Assembly (NCBI GenBank): GCA_020639115.1
Contig: JACKHG010000009.1
Span: 102,053 to 166,052, forward strand
Reading direction: 5' to 3'
Source of the DNA: Phycisphaerales bacterium
GTDB lineage: Bacteria > Planctomycetota > Phycisphaerae > UBA1845
Length of the DNA: 64,000 nucleotides
Shown: piece by piece, positions 1 to 12,810 of the stretch
How positions within the stretch are numbered: the first letter of the stretch is position 1
Layout of the letters: every line of letters begins with the position of its first letter
The notes under the pieces: generated by a model
What the model saw: the letters and a program-made list of their open reading frames with translations, nothing else
Databases searched by the model: none
Told to the model about the DNA's origin: nothing
Translations under genes and position numbers: made by a program

Positions 1-618
1 CGTCATTCGTCATTCCTGTCCTCGTGTCATCGTGCTCGTCCCCCGGCACAGCCACCACCGTTATCCCAACCAACCCGTCGGCGTTCTCTGCGTCCTCTCG
101 CGCCTCCGGTGAAACCCGCAAAATTGTTTCAAAGCCGTTTGCCAGTGCCACTGCAACCGCGGCACGCCAACGCGGTTCACCCGCGCCACGATTCAGAATC
201 GAGGATCACCATGCATAAAGCGCTACTGTCAAACGGCTTTGGAGCCACTCAGAAACCCACGAAAATCCGCCAGTCCCCAGCCACATGCGACAACCAATAC
301 GTCCAAGACCGCCCCGCTCCGTTCCCTCTGTTACCTCCTGTAAAAGCCCCGCCGTTCCCCATCCCCTCCGTCGCTCCCCCCGAATTCATCATTCATCATT
401 CATCGTTCACCGTTCGCGCCTCTGCACCATCCCAGCCCGCGACCGCCGCCCTCCGTCGCTCCGTCGCTTCGTCGCTGCGTCGCTCCCCCCGAATTCGTCA
501 CTCGTCATTCGTCATTCTGAATTCACGCTCGGCGAGCGCCGCGTCTCTGCGTGAGCAATCTACGATATGCTGCGCTCTCAACCCCGGCTGCCGAGAAATC
601 CCAACACCGCCCGCCCCG
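1..618. other. Non-coding, repeat-rich leader
   Basis: I see no convincing gene here. The stretch is rich in short direct repeats: variants of CGTCATTC at the very start, ATTCATC runs near 385-405 and GTCATTC runs near 495-518. It lies downstream of the RNase R gene, which ends at 619 on the minus strand. Open frames in it have no domain-like content and are dominated by Pro, Arg and Ser. Confidence 0.6.
369..518. repeat. Imperfect direct repeats with an octamer tandem
   Basis: A unit beginning CGTCGCTCCCCCCGAATTC occurs at 369 and again at 478. Each is followed by a degenerate tract of 7-base ATTCATC or GTCATTC units. Between them, four octamers CGTCGCT(C/T/G/C) run head to tail at 454-485. 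The units are too short and lack unique spacers, so this is not a CRISPR array. It resembles slippage-prone low-complexity intergenic DNA. Confidence 0.75.
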
Positions 619-2929
619 CTACTTTCGCCGGCTGCCCTTGGAACGTTTGCCGCCGGCTTTGGGTCCGCCGCGCTTCCCGGCGCCGCGACTGCCGGCGCCG
701 CGACTGGCGCCGCGGCCCTTGGGGCCCTTCGACCGGCTCCCCGTCGAGCGACTGCCTTGCGATCGGCTGCTCCCTGCCACCCTGCTGCCACCGCCGCGCG
801 ACGCCTTGGCCTTTACCACCACCGGCGCCGGCGCCCGCGAGGTCAATCTGCCGCGCGGCGATGTCCACGCCCGCGATCACCACCTGCAGCGTCTGCCTGA
901 TCGCGATCCGCTGCCTGCCTGGCTCCGCACCACGCAACCTGGCAATCCGCATCCACCTCCCACCAGTCGTCGCTCAGCCTGTTGAAACGCAGAGCCCGTC
1001 CACCAGGTACCCGGAAGCTGCATCGCACAACCTGAAGTTCGTCACGCCGGTCACGACGCCCGCGACCTCATCCCCAGCCGCTTCTGCGATCAACCGCAGG
1101 GGATCTTCACGACAGCAACCGCGCTCCGCGTCCTCCGCCCGACGCCCAGCGTGCTGCAGTGCTCGCCCAGGCTTGGTCAACTCCGGCACGCCAGCCACGT
1201 TGCCGATGTCCCGCTTCGTCTCAAGCCCCCCGCAGGTAGCGACTGAGCAACCGTGAATCGTCAGGTCCGGATAGCGCCGGATCGGCGACGTGAAGTGCGC
1301 AGTAGTGCTCGCCAGCCGCGCGTAGTGCCCTCCAGCCGCGGCGAGTACTCCGCCTGCTCGGAGCCGAACGCAGCACCGCGAGGTCTGCGGCGAAACCGCT
1401 GGCTTGCTCACCTTCTTCAAAATCGCCCGTATGCAAAGCGGTCGATCGTCTTCGGCACGCTCACGCCCATCGCCGCGAGAAACTTCGTCATGACTCACCC
1501 GCCGCCGCGTCCGGCCCCGGTGAATCCGCCGCAGATGCGGCATCGCGCCCGGCGAACAGCCGCGACACCGCCTCGTTCGCCTCGGACCATGAACATCTCG
1601 ATGATCGTGCGAAAAGTTTCAGTCCGCGGGCTGCGTGTGCCCACCACGTTGTCCTCTCGCGTCGAAGATCAGGCCCATCTCCGGCAGATCCAGCATCGAG
1701 CATGCTGGCGTCAGCCGCCGCTTATGAATCACCCGCGCGAGCCGGTCCATTTTTGCAGCAAGGCCACGACCTTCTTGGGCATCCGCCCGCTCCTTGCCTT
1801 CCAGCATGGCGGCTCGCCATACGTGAGCCGCTTCGCCGAGTGATGATCCCGCTGGCGAAGCGCGCTCGCTGCGCGCCAGCCCGGCTTCTTCATAGGTGAT
1901 GAACGCTCTGGTCAGCCGCGGCTGGCTCTTCCTGCAGGCCGCACACGCTGCTGCTGAGCACCCGGGCAGCATGGGAATGACGTACTTGGGAAAATACACA
2001 CTGGTCGAGCGGGCCAGCGCTTCTGCGTCGAGGATGCTCCCGGTCACGGCGGCGGTCACGTCGGCGATGTGCATTGCCGAGTTCGACGAGCCCATCCCCC
2101 ACCTTCTCCAGCGAGATCGCGCCGTCGAAGTCGCGGGCGTCGTCGGGATCGATGGTGACGATGGTCAGGTCGCGCAGAATCCAGTGCCGCGGCCCGGTCT
2201 CGGGTCGTACGCGCTCACCCGCCGGGCCTTCCTCCAGCACGGCGTCCCGAACGCCCGGGTACTGGTACTGCACGATTGGCGTTTCAGCGTGTCGACCTCC
2301 GGCCGGCTGCGTTCGCCGAGCACGCGGACGATCACGCCGGGCGTCCTGCCCTGCGTCGGGGTAGCGGGAGGATCTCGATGACCACCGGGTCGCCCGCCCG
2401 CGCCGACGGCCCTGGATCGTCGACGAACACCGGGTGTGGATGGTGCTGTCGGGGCGCACGGTGCCGCCCGAAGTCCTTGCACAGCCTGCCGACGAAGTGG
2501 TTCTCCACGCGCTTGACCACCTGGGTGATCCGGCCTCGCTGAAGAGCATCTGCCGCCGCGCTTCGTCGCGCTTGCTCACCCGGGCGATGACCGTGTCGCC
2601 GGTGATCGCACCGCCGTTCTCCCCGGGGGCACGAACAGGTCGTTGCAGTGCGTCCGGGCTGTTGGGAATCACGAACTGAACCCGCGGGTTGAGGCGAAAT
2701 CTGCTGATGATCTGCCCGCGCTGCTCAGCAGGGTCAGCGTCTTGCTGCTGCTCAGCACGAGCCGGCTCGACTTCATCAGCGCCTTGACCGCGTCAGTGAA
2801 TTCGCCGTACTTCGTCCGCCCCTCCCTGATCCCCAGCGTCTGGGGCTGGCGCGTAACCTGCTGGGGCCGATAATCCGTGTACTCCCGACGAAGCTGCAGG
2901 ATCCGCTCGGTATAGTCCTCGGTGGGCAT
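619..2929 (-). CDS. rnr: Ribonuclease R, frame-disrupted
   Basis: Processive 3'-5' exoribonuclease of the RNB family that degrades structured RNA in the cytoplasm. The reading hops between all three minus frames, but the family order is clear. The N-terminus MPTEDYTERILQLRR comes first, then cold-shock-like segments with RGFGFVIPNS-like and ENGGAITGDTV stretches. The RNB core follows, with TIDPDDARDFD (catalytic Asp cluster), FPKYVIPMLP, HFTSPIRRYPDL and AEDAER. An S1 segment with GYLVDGL ends the fold, then a basic Gly/Ser/Arg/Lys tail stops with TAG at 619. Repaired length is about 770 residues, normal for the family. At least a dozen indels are needed. I read these as sequence error because conserved motifs persist throughout, but a decayed pseudogene cannot be excluded from one sequence. 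Confidence 0.85.
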
Positions 2930-3315
2930 GCGTGGTTTTTCCAAGAAAGGGTGATGAGCAATATGTTCGCCGCCCGCGCCGGTCAACAATAAGGATACAG
3001 ACGCTCGGCGTCCAACGGCAAAGCCGCGTCCACCCCCTGCCAGGCTTCCGGCGGCGGCGGACCGCCTCAAGAAAACTTTACATCGGCCGCCGGGATACTG
3101 GTTGTCCAGATAACCTCCCAGCCCCAAGTCCTGGGCTGCTGCGGAGGTCGCTTCCGCGGGCTTCCCGCGCGCTTGATCCAAACGTCGCACCGGCCCGGAG
3201 GGTCGGTCAACAAGACAACGCGGACCCACACGGAATCGGGCAGAGGCCCTGGCTGTGTCGGCCTCCGAGCATCAACCGCGCCTGCTCCGGCGGGCTTACA
3301 TTGTGTGGAGTCTGC
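2930..3315. other. Divergent intergenic spacer
   Basis: This spacer lies between the divergent rnr and B12-binding genes and should hold both promoters. I see no clear sigma-70 hexamers, hairpin or small gene. It lies in an error-prone block, so small features may be hidden. Confidence 0.5.
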
Positions 3316-4041
3316 ATGATGCCGTCCACCCTCCCGCTGTCAGACCGCTACCTGGAAAACCCTGCTCGAAGGCACCGGCAAGTGATGCTGGAACTCGTCA
3401 ACCAGCAGCTCGAACAGCAGCACGACGCCACGCGTCTCTACTTCTGACCTGATCTGGCCCTCGATGACCGAGGTCGAGCGCCCTTCCGCGCCGACTGCAT
3501 CAACACCGCGACTGAACATCTCGCGACGCGCATCAACCGCAGCATCGCTGACCAGTTGCAACTGCACGTGCCGCATGCCCACGAACGGTCAGCGCATCAC
3601 CTGGTGCCGGACGGCGAGCCGGAGGGAACTCGGCGCGTAGATGCGCCGACCTCTTCGAGGCCTGCGGCTGGCAGGCAGGACGTTCCCTCGGCGGCGTGCC
3701 CAACGACGAGGTCATCATGCACCCGTCGCCACCTGCGCCTGCAGATCCTGCTCTTCCGTCTTCGGCACCTAACCTGCTGGCGTGCTGCAGGTCCGCCGCG
3801 CCTCCCGTCGATTCCCCATCCGCGGCGTCGGCACCAACCCGACCATGAACATCCTGATCTCCGGCGGCGTGTTCAACCGCGCCGAGGGCTCCTGAAGCGA
3901 AGTTCGCCGACCTCTTCGCCGCCAACGCCGACGAGCGTCATACCGCCGAGAACGCGACGCGAGGCCCAGGTGATTATCCCCGCGCGCCCAGCCGCGTCGC
4001 CGCCGCCGCGCCCGCTCCTCGCGACCGCCTCCGCTAACTGA
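3316..4041 (+). CDS. Cobalamin (B12)-binding domain protein, frame-disrupted
   Basis: The repaired reading starts MMPSTLPLSDRYLEN and gives about 240 residues. An N-terminal helical part (LELVNQQLEQQHDATRLYF, ATEHLATRINRSIADQLQL) resembles the four-helix cap that precedes Rossmann-type B12-binding domains. The second half reads DGEPEELGAR, then CADLFEACGW, GGVPNDEV, a GTQPAGVPAVRR-like turn, NPTMNILISGGVFNRAEG and DLFAANADE, matching the alternating strands and helices of a B12_binding_2 fold. The usual DxHxxG cobalt-ligand motif is not visible, so the protein may bind cobalamin base-on or have lost binding. A light-sensing or regulatory role is one possibility. Several indels break the frame. 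It ends shortly before a strong hairpin. Confidence 0.6.
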
Positions 4042-4088
4042 CGCCCTCGCCGGGATCCTGCACCCTGCCGCAGCGATACCGATGAATA

Positions 4089-4122
4089 GGCCGGTGCGGC
4101 TCGCCCGGCGACCGCACCGGCC
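4089..4122. terminator. Bidirectional hairpin terminator
   Basis: An 11-bp perfect stem GGCCGGTGCGG/CCGCACCGGCC encloses a 12-base loop and is followed by CTTATAATT. It sits between the B12-binding gene on the plus strand and the convergent large exoprotein gene on the minus strand, so it could serve both. Confidence 0.75.
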
Positions 4123-4189
4123 CTTATAATTCCCGACCTTGATGTTCCAAAATCAACCGGTCGCCGCAGCGGCCCGATCGGGAAATCAG

Positions 4190-7100
4190 CTACGGAGTGT
4201 AGAGCACTGTGCCCAGCACGTCCTGCAGATGCGCGAAGTCCTGCAGGTCGACGTCGTTGTCGTCGTCGCAGTCCGCATCCACGTTCTCCGGACACAGGCC
4301 CGCCGGCGCCATCCCCGGCCCGGCGATGCACTGCTCGAACAGTGTAGCGTCCGCCGGCGAAATCGTCCCGTCGCGATCGAGATCGCCGCAGGTCAGCTCC
4401 GCATACGCCGTGAACGAGCCGACCACCTCCAGCGCCCGCGTCGTGCTGTCCTCGGCGTACACGACCACGTCGTAGTGCCGGAACGGCTCGAAGCGCACGA
4501 ACTCCAGCGACAGCTCGATGTGGCGGTCGACGCCCGGCGCGATCAGCGCCTGCCCCGTGACCGGCTCACCCGGCGGCAGGCCGTCGAGACTCAGCGCCGC
4601 CCCGTCCGTGTCCATGTCCGCGGGCTCAGCCACGATCGTGTAGTTCAACACCGCCGACGAGTCACCCTCGTTGGTCACGTCGAAGCCCACCGACTTCGGA
4701 CCGCCGATGGGTACACCGATCGGTCCGCCGTGGATGATGATGAAGCACCAGCGGTAACTCGAGTAGATGGACCCCTCGCAACCGAACACGTGCCCGGTGT
4801 CGAGGTTGTAGACGTTGACGTTGAAACACGCCTCGTAGCCCGGCGGCATTCCGGCTGGACGCGCCACCGTGATCGGCGTCGTCACGCAACTGTTGCCCGG
4901 CACGTTGACGATGCCGATGAACGGCAGGAACGAGGTCGGCCCCGACCAACTGCAGTTGTTGTTGCCGTAGAAGATGTACAGGTAGTTGTGCGCGACCGGG
5001 CTGTCGTTGCAGATCGTGAAGTTCACGTTCACGGTGTTCTTGTTGCGGCACAGGGAGACGCGCCGGGGCAGGATGCACCTGTCCTTGCACTTGCCGCTGC
5101 GGCCCGCGCGGTACAGGCCCTGAACCTCCGCCGCGCTCAACGCCCGCCGGAACAACTCGATCTCGTCCAGATCGCCGGTGTAGAAGATCTGGCCGAACGC
5201 CGGGTCGCGCGCTCCGATCCACAGGTCCGACTTGGTCGAAACGCTACCCATGTGTGCGGTCGGATCGTAGGTCGTGCCCACGCCGTCCACGTACATGATC
5301 AAGCCGGCGGGGTTGTTGCGATCCACGGTCACCGCGACGTGGTGCCAGATGCCGTCAGCGATCGAGCCCGGCCGGTTCCAATTGGTAAATCCGGCGCCAT
5401 CGCCGAGCTGGAAGCCGAGCTGGCCGTTGTAGACGTACAGCGACCAGCCGCGGGTGGGCTGCATGCGCTTGTCGAGCATCACCTCGAGCCCGGAGTCGGT
5501 GCGCGTCCGCACCCACGCGTCCAAGCTGAAGTCGCCGGTTCCGAAGTTGTGCTGCGCGGCGTTGGGCACGCGGATGAAGTCGCCGACGCCGTTGAAGCGC
5601 CGGGCGGCGGCCACCATGCCCGGGATCGTTGTCGTGCCGGTGAACGTGCCGTCGCGATCCCAGACGATCTCCTCGGCGGTGGTCGCAGCCGCCGGCTCGT
5701 CCAGCGGGAACCACGCGGTCATCCGCTTGGGCGGAGCGACGCAGTGATCGGCACAGCCAATCTCGACGTCACCGATCTCGGTCTTGTCGAGCGTCGTGTA
5801 CGAGCCGTTCAGATCGACCAGCACGCTGTCGCTCACGGCGCCGCCGGTGCAGGGCAGGCTCTGCAGCCCGTAAACGGTCAGCGGTGAGAACTGCAGCGCG
5901 TCGCCGGTCGCCCAGATGTTGCCCTCGCGATCGTAGTCCACGCCGCCGGCGGCGTTGCTGCCGGCGAACGCACCGATGCTGAAGGTATAGGTGCTCGGCC
6001 ACCACGTTCCGCTTACCGCCTGGCGGTATTCCAGTACCCGCGCAGCGTGCGGATTCGGGTAGTCATCGCTGTACATGCCGCGCTCCGCGACGAGCATGCA
6101 GCCCGTCTCACTGAAGCTGATGTCGGCGGGCGGCATCGACGTGATGTAGGAGTACGACGGATAGCCCGGCAGCGTGATCTCGAGCGACGGCGCGCCAGAG
6201 AAGTTGCCGCCGGCCAGCGCGATCGACTGGATCGTGTTCGCGTCGGTCAGCGACTGGCGCCCGCTGTCCTCCGCCCAGATGCCGTAATAAAGCCGGCCGT
6301 TGTAGACCTGCAGGCCCCACGGACGCTCGCCGAGCGGCACGAAACCGGGCGCGTCGCCCGCCTCCGGCGCGCACGACGCGGAGATGGTCCCGGTCGCGTG
6401 ATCGAAGGTGCCCAGGCACGCACCGGTGCTGGACAGGCGATAGATGCGGCCGTCCTCGAAGTTGCTCACGAAGAACTGGTCGTTGGCGCCGTCGTAGCAG
6501 ATGTTGCCGAGCGCCGGGCCGGTGTTCGGCAGGTTGGCGAACACCGTCGGATTCCCGGTGGTCGCGTCGATCTTGATGACCGAGCCGGGCGTTGCGCCGG
6601 CGAGCGCGCCCACGGCGTCCAGCGCGTACGTGGTCGTCGCGGTGACGTAGGTATTGCCGCGGCGATCGAGCGCCAGTCCGAACACGGTACCGAGATTGTC
6701 GCGCGTCCAGGCCGGGTGGCTGTAGCGCGTGTTGGTCCGCGCGGTCCAGTTGGCGTTGAGCGGCGCGGTGACCCGGTTCTTGATGTCGATGTTCACCACG
6801 ACGGGATCGGTGCCCAGGTCGGCGAACTCCGTCGCCACGGCGACCTCGTCCGTGAACGCCGCGTAGGCCGGATCGTCGTAGGTCGGCGTGCGGTCATCGC
6901 AGGTGCCGGTGCAATCGCAGGTATCGTCCTGCGGGCACGGATTCGGATCGCAGTCGGTTCCGTCACCGTGGTACATGCCGAAGAGCTGCGTCTCGCACTC
7001 GTTTGCGGTCGCGAGCGTGCACTGCCAGTTACCCGCGATGTCCTGGTAGCAGCAGGCGCCTTCCGGCTGGTTGCGGGGGCAGAGGCCGTCGGTGCAGACC

Positions 7101-9364
7101 GTGAAGGGCCCCTGGTAGGTGCCACCGAGGCCGTTGGTGCAAACGTCCTTGCTCGTCTCGGTGCAGTACCAGACGCCGGAGGGACGGTCGAGGTAGCAGC
7201 ACGCGCCTATTTCGTTGCCGATGTTGAAGCACTGTTCGCCGTGAACGGCGCACGTCGTGCCGTCGCCGTAGTAGAGGCCCATCAGGTTGACTTCACAGTC
7301 GGCCTGCGTCGTTTCGGTGCAGGTGGGCACGCCCTGCGGACCGGTATAGCAGCACGCGCCGATCGCGTCGTTCGAACTGCACGGCTCGCAGGTATATTCG
7401 AGTCCCACACCGTCTGGAGCCGGGTTCGTGACGAGTTCGCACTTCTCGCCGTTCGAGCAGACGCCGAAACACTCCACGGTGCCGTCCGCGGTGATGACCG
7501 GCCGGCACAGATCGCTCGTCGGCTGATCACAGTCGCATTCGGTGACGGTGAAGTCGCCCGTGTGCGGAACCGTCTCGGTGATCACCTTGGGCATGCAGAC
7601 CTGCGTGGCGTCGGGACAGACGCCGCTGCAACGCTTGACGCAGGTGCCCGGGCAACTGTCGTTGCACTCCTCGACGTACGTACACTCGGGGGGCTGCTCC
7701 GGATTGACGCAGTCGCAGGAGTAGCTGATGGTGCCGTCGGCGTTGCCGTGGCCCACGAGGCGGCAGTCGCTGACCGCCGGATCCGGGCAGCCCGGATTCT
7801 GCGAACAGTAGAACTGCAGCGAGGCCGGGTCGATCTGCAACTGGCACCCGGAGGGGTCGCAGTCGCAGCAGGTGACCTCCAGCAGCCGCCCTTCCGAATC
7901 GGCGAGGATCTCGCGCGGATGACACTGCAGATCGGGATCGGAGCACTCCCCGTTGCACGAGAGCCGATCGTCCGCGACCGAGCAGGATTGCGTGACCACG
8001 CACTCGCTGCGGTAGACCTCGACGTCGCCGAACGCAGCTTTTCCGAGTCCGCCGTCGATGATCCAGCTCGTCGAAGTCGGCGTGGAGACGGTGTTTCCGC
8101 CCGGCGGGACGCGCTGGAAGCCGTAGGCCGTCGGCCCCCAGATCAGGGTGTCGCCGCTGGACCAGACGCCGTCGTCACAATCGTAGTCGGTGCCGCCGGA
8201 GCTGTTGGCGTACATGTTCGCGGCGCCGTTGAAGGTCGAACCGATGTGGTACTCGTTGCCGCTGGGGTTCCAGGAGCCGCTGTACGTGAATTCCAGCACG
8301 CGGGCCCCATGGCCCAGGTCGAGCAGGCCGAAATCGGTGTTCATCGTCTTCTCGGCGAGCACCATCTTGCCGCTCAGGCTGAACGCGATATCGGCGACCG
8401 GGTTGGAGTAACCGGGGTTCGGCGTGAGATAGGGAACCGCGAACTCGAGCGTGTCGGGGCCGGTGAAGTCGCCGCTGCCCGCGTCGATGGCGATCGACCA
8501 GATCGAGTTGTTGGGGTTGGCTGGCGCCGGTCCGGCGTTGGGATTCCAGGGCGTGGTCGGACGGCCGCCGTCGCGCAGCCAGACGCTGTAGTAGAGGCGC
8601 CCGGCGTGGACTTGCACGCCCCAGAGCCGCTCGCCGAGGGGCGCGAAGCCGGCTGCCCCCGAGTCCGGAGCGAACGGGTCGTGGATGCTCTGGATGATAC
8701 CCGTCGTATCGAGCCGGTAGATCTTGCCGTCCTCGAGGTTGGTGACGAAGAGCTGCCGATGTACGGCGTCGTAGGCGATGTTGCCCAGGCCGGCGCCCTC
8801 GTTGGGAATCTGGTTGGTGCCGATGCCACCCGAGCCGTTGGGAACGGTGGTCGTCAGCGCGGTGATGTCGCCGGTCGTGCCATCCAGGCGGTAGACGCCC
8901 GCGTAGCCGGCGGGCCCGAATCCGCCCTGCGGCCACGCGTAGCTCGGCCCGGTGTAATCACCGAAGGCGGTCGTCGCGGTGACGTAGATGTTCGGCGGGC
9001 TGGCCTCGTCTAGCGCGAGGCCAAAGACCTGCCCGAGGTTCTCGGCGCTCCAGATGTCCTGGAGGGTTGTCGGCGTGAATTCGTTGTGAAAGTCGGGCGG
9101 ATACCAGTGGGCCCCCGCGGTCGGATAGGGATTGCTGCCCACGGGCGGCACCCGGCCGTCGACCACCGCGACCACGAAGGCCTTGGTATCGAGTACCAGG
9201 TTGGGCGTACCCGGTGCGTACGGTCCTCCGAAGCAAGTGACGGCCATTTCGCCGGTCTGCATCGGGAAGTCCGCGGGCGCAGCGCCCGCCGGCGTCGTCA
9301 AAATGAGCACGCAGCACGCGGCTGCGAATAGAGTAGCGCCTTGCCCAGCCGATCTCGGCAGCAT
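4190..9364 (-). CDS. Large secreted protein with two propeller-like modules, Cys-rich repeats, LamG and dockerin-like tail
   Basis: The protein has 1724 residues. I chose the ATG preceded by AGGAGG six bases upstream; it opens a clean Sec signal peptide (MLPRSAGQGATLFAAACCVL). Residues about 38-450 and 835-1203 are homologous to each other: each has GxVFGLALD, a NIxYDxxxxQxFVxNxEDGxIYRL-type line and an APLGER/VPLGER segment, and looks like a six- or seven-blade propeller. Between them, residues about 451-835 are Cys-rich, with GACCY repeats (GACCYTG, GACCYLD, GACCYQD) spaced by CTET and GDGT.C. A LamG/concanavalin-like domain spans about 1230-1422, followed by an Ig-like region. The last 66 residues carry two Asp-rich loops (DLDRDGTISPADATLF, DADCDDDNDVDLQDF) of dockerin/EF-hand type. 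Probably exported and surface- or matrix-associated; its ligand is unknown. Confidence 0.8.
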   Translation of the reverse strand: MLPRSAGQGATLFAAACCVLILTTPAGAAPADFPMQTGEMAVTCFGGPYAPGTPNLVLDTKAFVVAVVDGRVPPVGSNPYPTAGAHWYPPDFHNEFTPTTLQDIWSAENLGQVFGLALDEASPPNIYVTATTAFGDYTGPSYAWPQGGFGPAGYAGVYRLDGTTGDITALTTTVPNGSGGIGTNQIPNEGAGLGNIAYDAVHRQLFVTNLEDGKIYRLDTTGIIQSIHDPFAPDSGAAGFAPLGERLWGVQVHAGRLYYSVWLRDGGRPTTPWNPNAGPAPANPNNSIWSIAIDAGSGDFTGPDTLEFAVPYLTPNPGYSNPVADIAFSLSGKMVLAEKTMNTDFGLLDLGHGARVLEFTYSGSWNPSGNEYHIGSTFNGAANMYANSSGGTDYDCDDGVWSSGDTLIWGPTAYGFQRVPPGGNTVSTPTSTSWIIDGGLGKAAFGDVEVYRSECVVTQSCSVADDRLSCNGECSDPDLQCHPREILADSEGRLLEVTCCDCDPSGCQLQIDPASLQFYCSQNPGCPDPAVSDCRLVGHGNADGTISYSCDCVNPEQPPECTYVEECNDSCPGTCVKRCSGVCPDATQVCMPKVITETVPHTGDFTVTECDCDQPTSDLCRPVITADGTVECFGVCSNGEKCELVTNPAPDGVGLEYTCEPCSSNDAIGACCYTGPQGVPTCTETTQADCEVNLMGLYYGDGTTCAVHGEQCFNIGNEIGACCYLDRPSGVWYCTETSKDVCTNGLGGTYQGPFTVCTDGLCPRNQPEGACCYQDIAGNWQCTLATANECETQLFGMYHGDGTDCDPNPCPQDDTCDCTGTCDDRTPTYDDPAYAAFTDEVAVATEFADLGTDPVVVNIDIKNRVTAPLNANWTARTNTRYSHPAWTRDNLGTVFGLALDRRGNTYVTATTTYALDAVGALAGATPGSVIKIDATTGNPTVFANLPNTGPALGNICYDGANDQFFVSNFEDGRIYRLSSTGACLGTFDHATGTISASCAPEAGDAPGFVPLGERPWGLQVYNGRLYYGIWAEDSGRQSLTDANTIQSIALAGGNFSGAPSLEITLPGYPSYSYITSMPPADISFSETGCMLVAERGMYSDDYPNPHAARVLEYRQAVSGTWWPSTYTFSIGAFAGSNAAGGVDYDREGNIWATGDALQFSPLTVYGLQSLPCTGGAVSDSVLVDLNGSYTTLDKTEIGDVEIGCADHCVAPPKRMTAWFPLDEPAAATTAEEIVWDRDGTFTGTTTIPGMVAAARRFNGVGDFIRVPNAAQHNFGTGDFSLDAWVRTRTDSGLEVMLDKRMQPTRGWSLYVYNGQLGFQLGDGAGFTNWNRPGSIADGIWHHVAVTVDRNNPAGLIMYVDGVGTTYDPTAHMGSVSTKSDLWIGARDPAFGQIFYTGDLDEIELFRRALSAAEVQGLYRAGRSGKCKDRCILPRRVSLCRNKNTVNVNFTICNDSPVAHNYLYIFYGNNNCSWSGPTSFLPFIGIVNVPGNSCVTTPITVARPAGMPPGYEACFNVNVYNLDTGHVFGCEGSIYSSYRWCFIIIHGGPIGVPIGGPKSVGFDVTNEGDSSAVLNYTIVAEPADMDTDGAALSLDGLPPGEPVTGQALIAPGVDRHIELSLEFVRFEPFRHYDVVVYAEDSTTRALEVVGSFTAYAELTCGDLDRDGTISPADATLFEQCIAGPGMAPAGLCPENVDADCDDDNDVDLQDFAHLQDVLGTVLYTP

Positions 9365-9742
9365 TGGAGTCCTCCTGGCTTGAATGAATACTGGGGATCC
9401 CCTCGCGCACGGATACGCCATCCGCGCCCGACCCGAATGGGGACACTTCAAATCAATAGGCTATAGAACTCTGCGACCCTGACTTTGACAGCATATCCGA
9501 AAAATGTCCGCCAGGGCAAGCGCAATCGCCGTAGCCTCGCGCGATTCCGTGGGAATACACCGTGTAGGCACGCTGTGCGGTTTGTGCCAGTCCGTGGCAC
9601 GCACGGCTCGCCGTGTTGCCGACGTTAAGATAGGTGAGTGATGAAGCGTGTGCGGGTTGCGCTTGCGTGGCGCTCACGATTGCTGCGGCACGTGGAGCGG
9701 TGCGCGGTAGGCAGTGCCCAAGAGCAGGGGCACGCCGTTGGG
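9365..9742. other. Intergenic region upstream of the large exoprotein
   Basis: This holds the leader and probable promoter of the exoprotein gene, whose SD (AGGAGG, minus strand) is at 9371-9376. On the minus strand a TATAGC-like -10 lies near 9460 with a weak TGTCAA-like -35 about 19 bases upstream. This is suggestive only. No gene or RNA was recognised. Confidence 0.35.
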
Positions 9743-12694
<2,952 letters not shown>

Positions 12695-12810
12695 ACAACC
12701 TGACCTCCGGTGCCATTGACGCGATCGTTGTACCAGCTTCGGCCGCCGTGAGCCAGAGGCAACCGCAGCGCCGCACATCCCCGGTACCGCGGCATCAGGG
12801 AGGCCCTCAC

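Noticed and set aside
369..518. Possible CRISPR array
   Set aside because: Units are 7-8 bases, degenerate, and lack uniform spacers or any cas gene.
619..2929. rnr as a genuine pseudogene
   Set aside because: Indel density matches that of three other blocks hitting unrelated essential genes, and motif residues remain, so sequence error is the simpler explanation. Not excluded without reads.
6047..9013. A 988-codon open frame on the plus strand across the large exoprotein
   Set aside because: Pro/Arg/Val/Gly-rich with no motif, the antisense shadow of a GC-rich gene whose minus-strand frame has a signal peptide, SD and recognisable domains.
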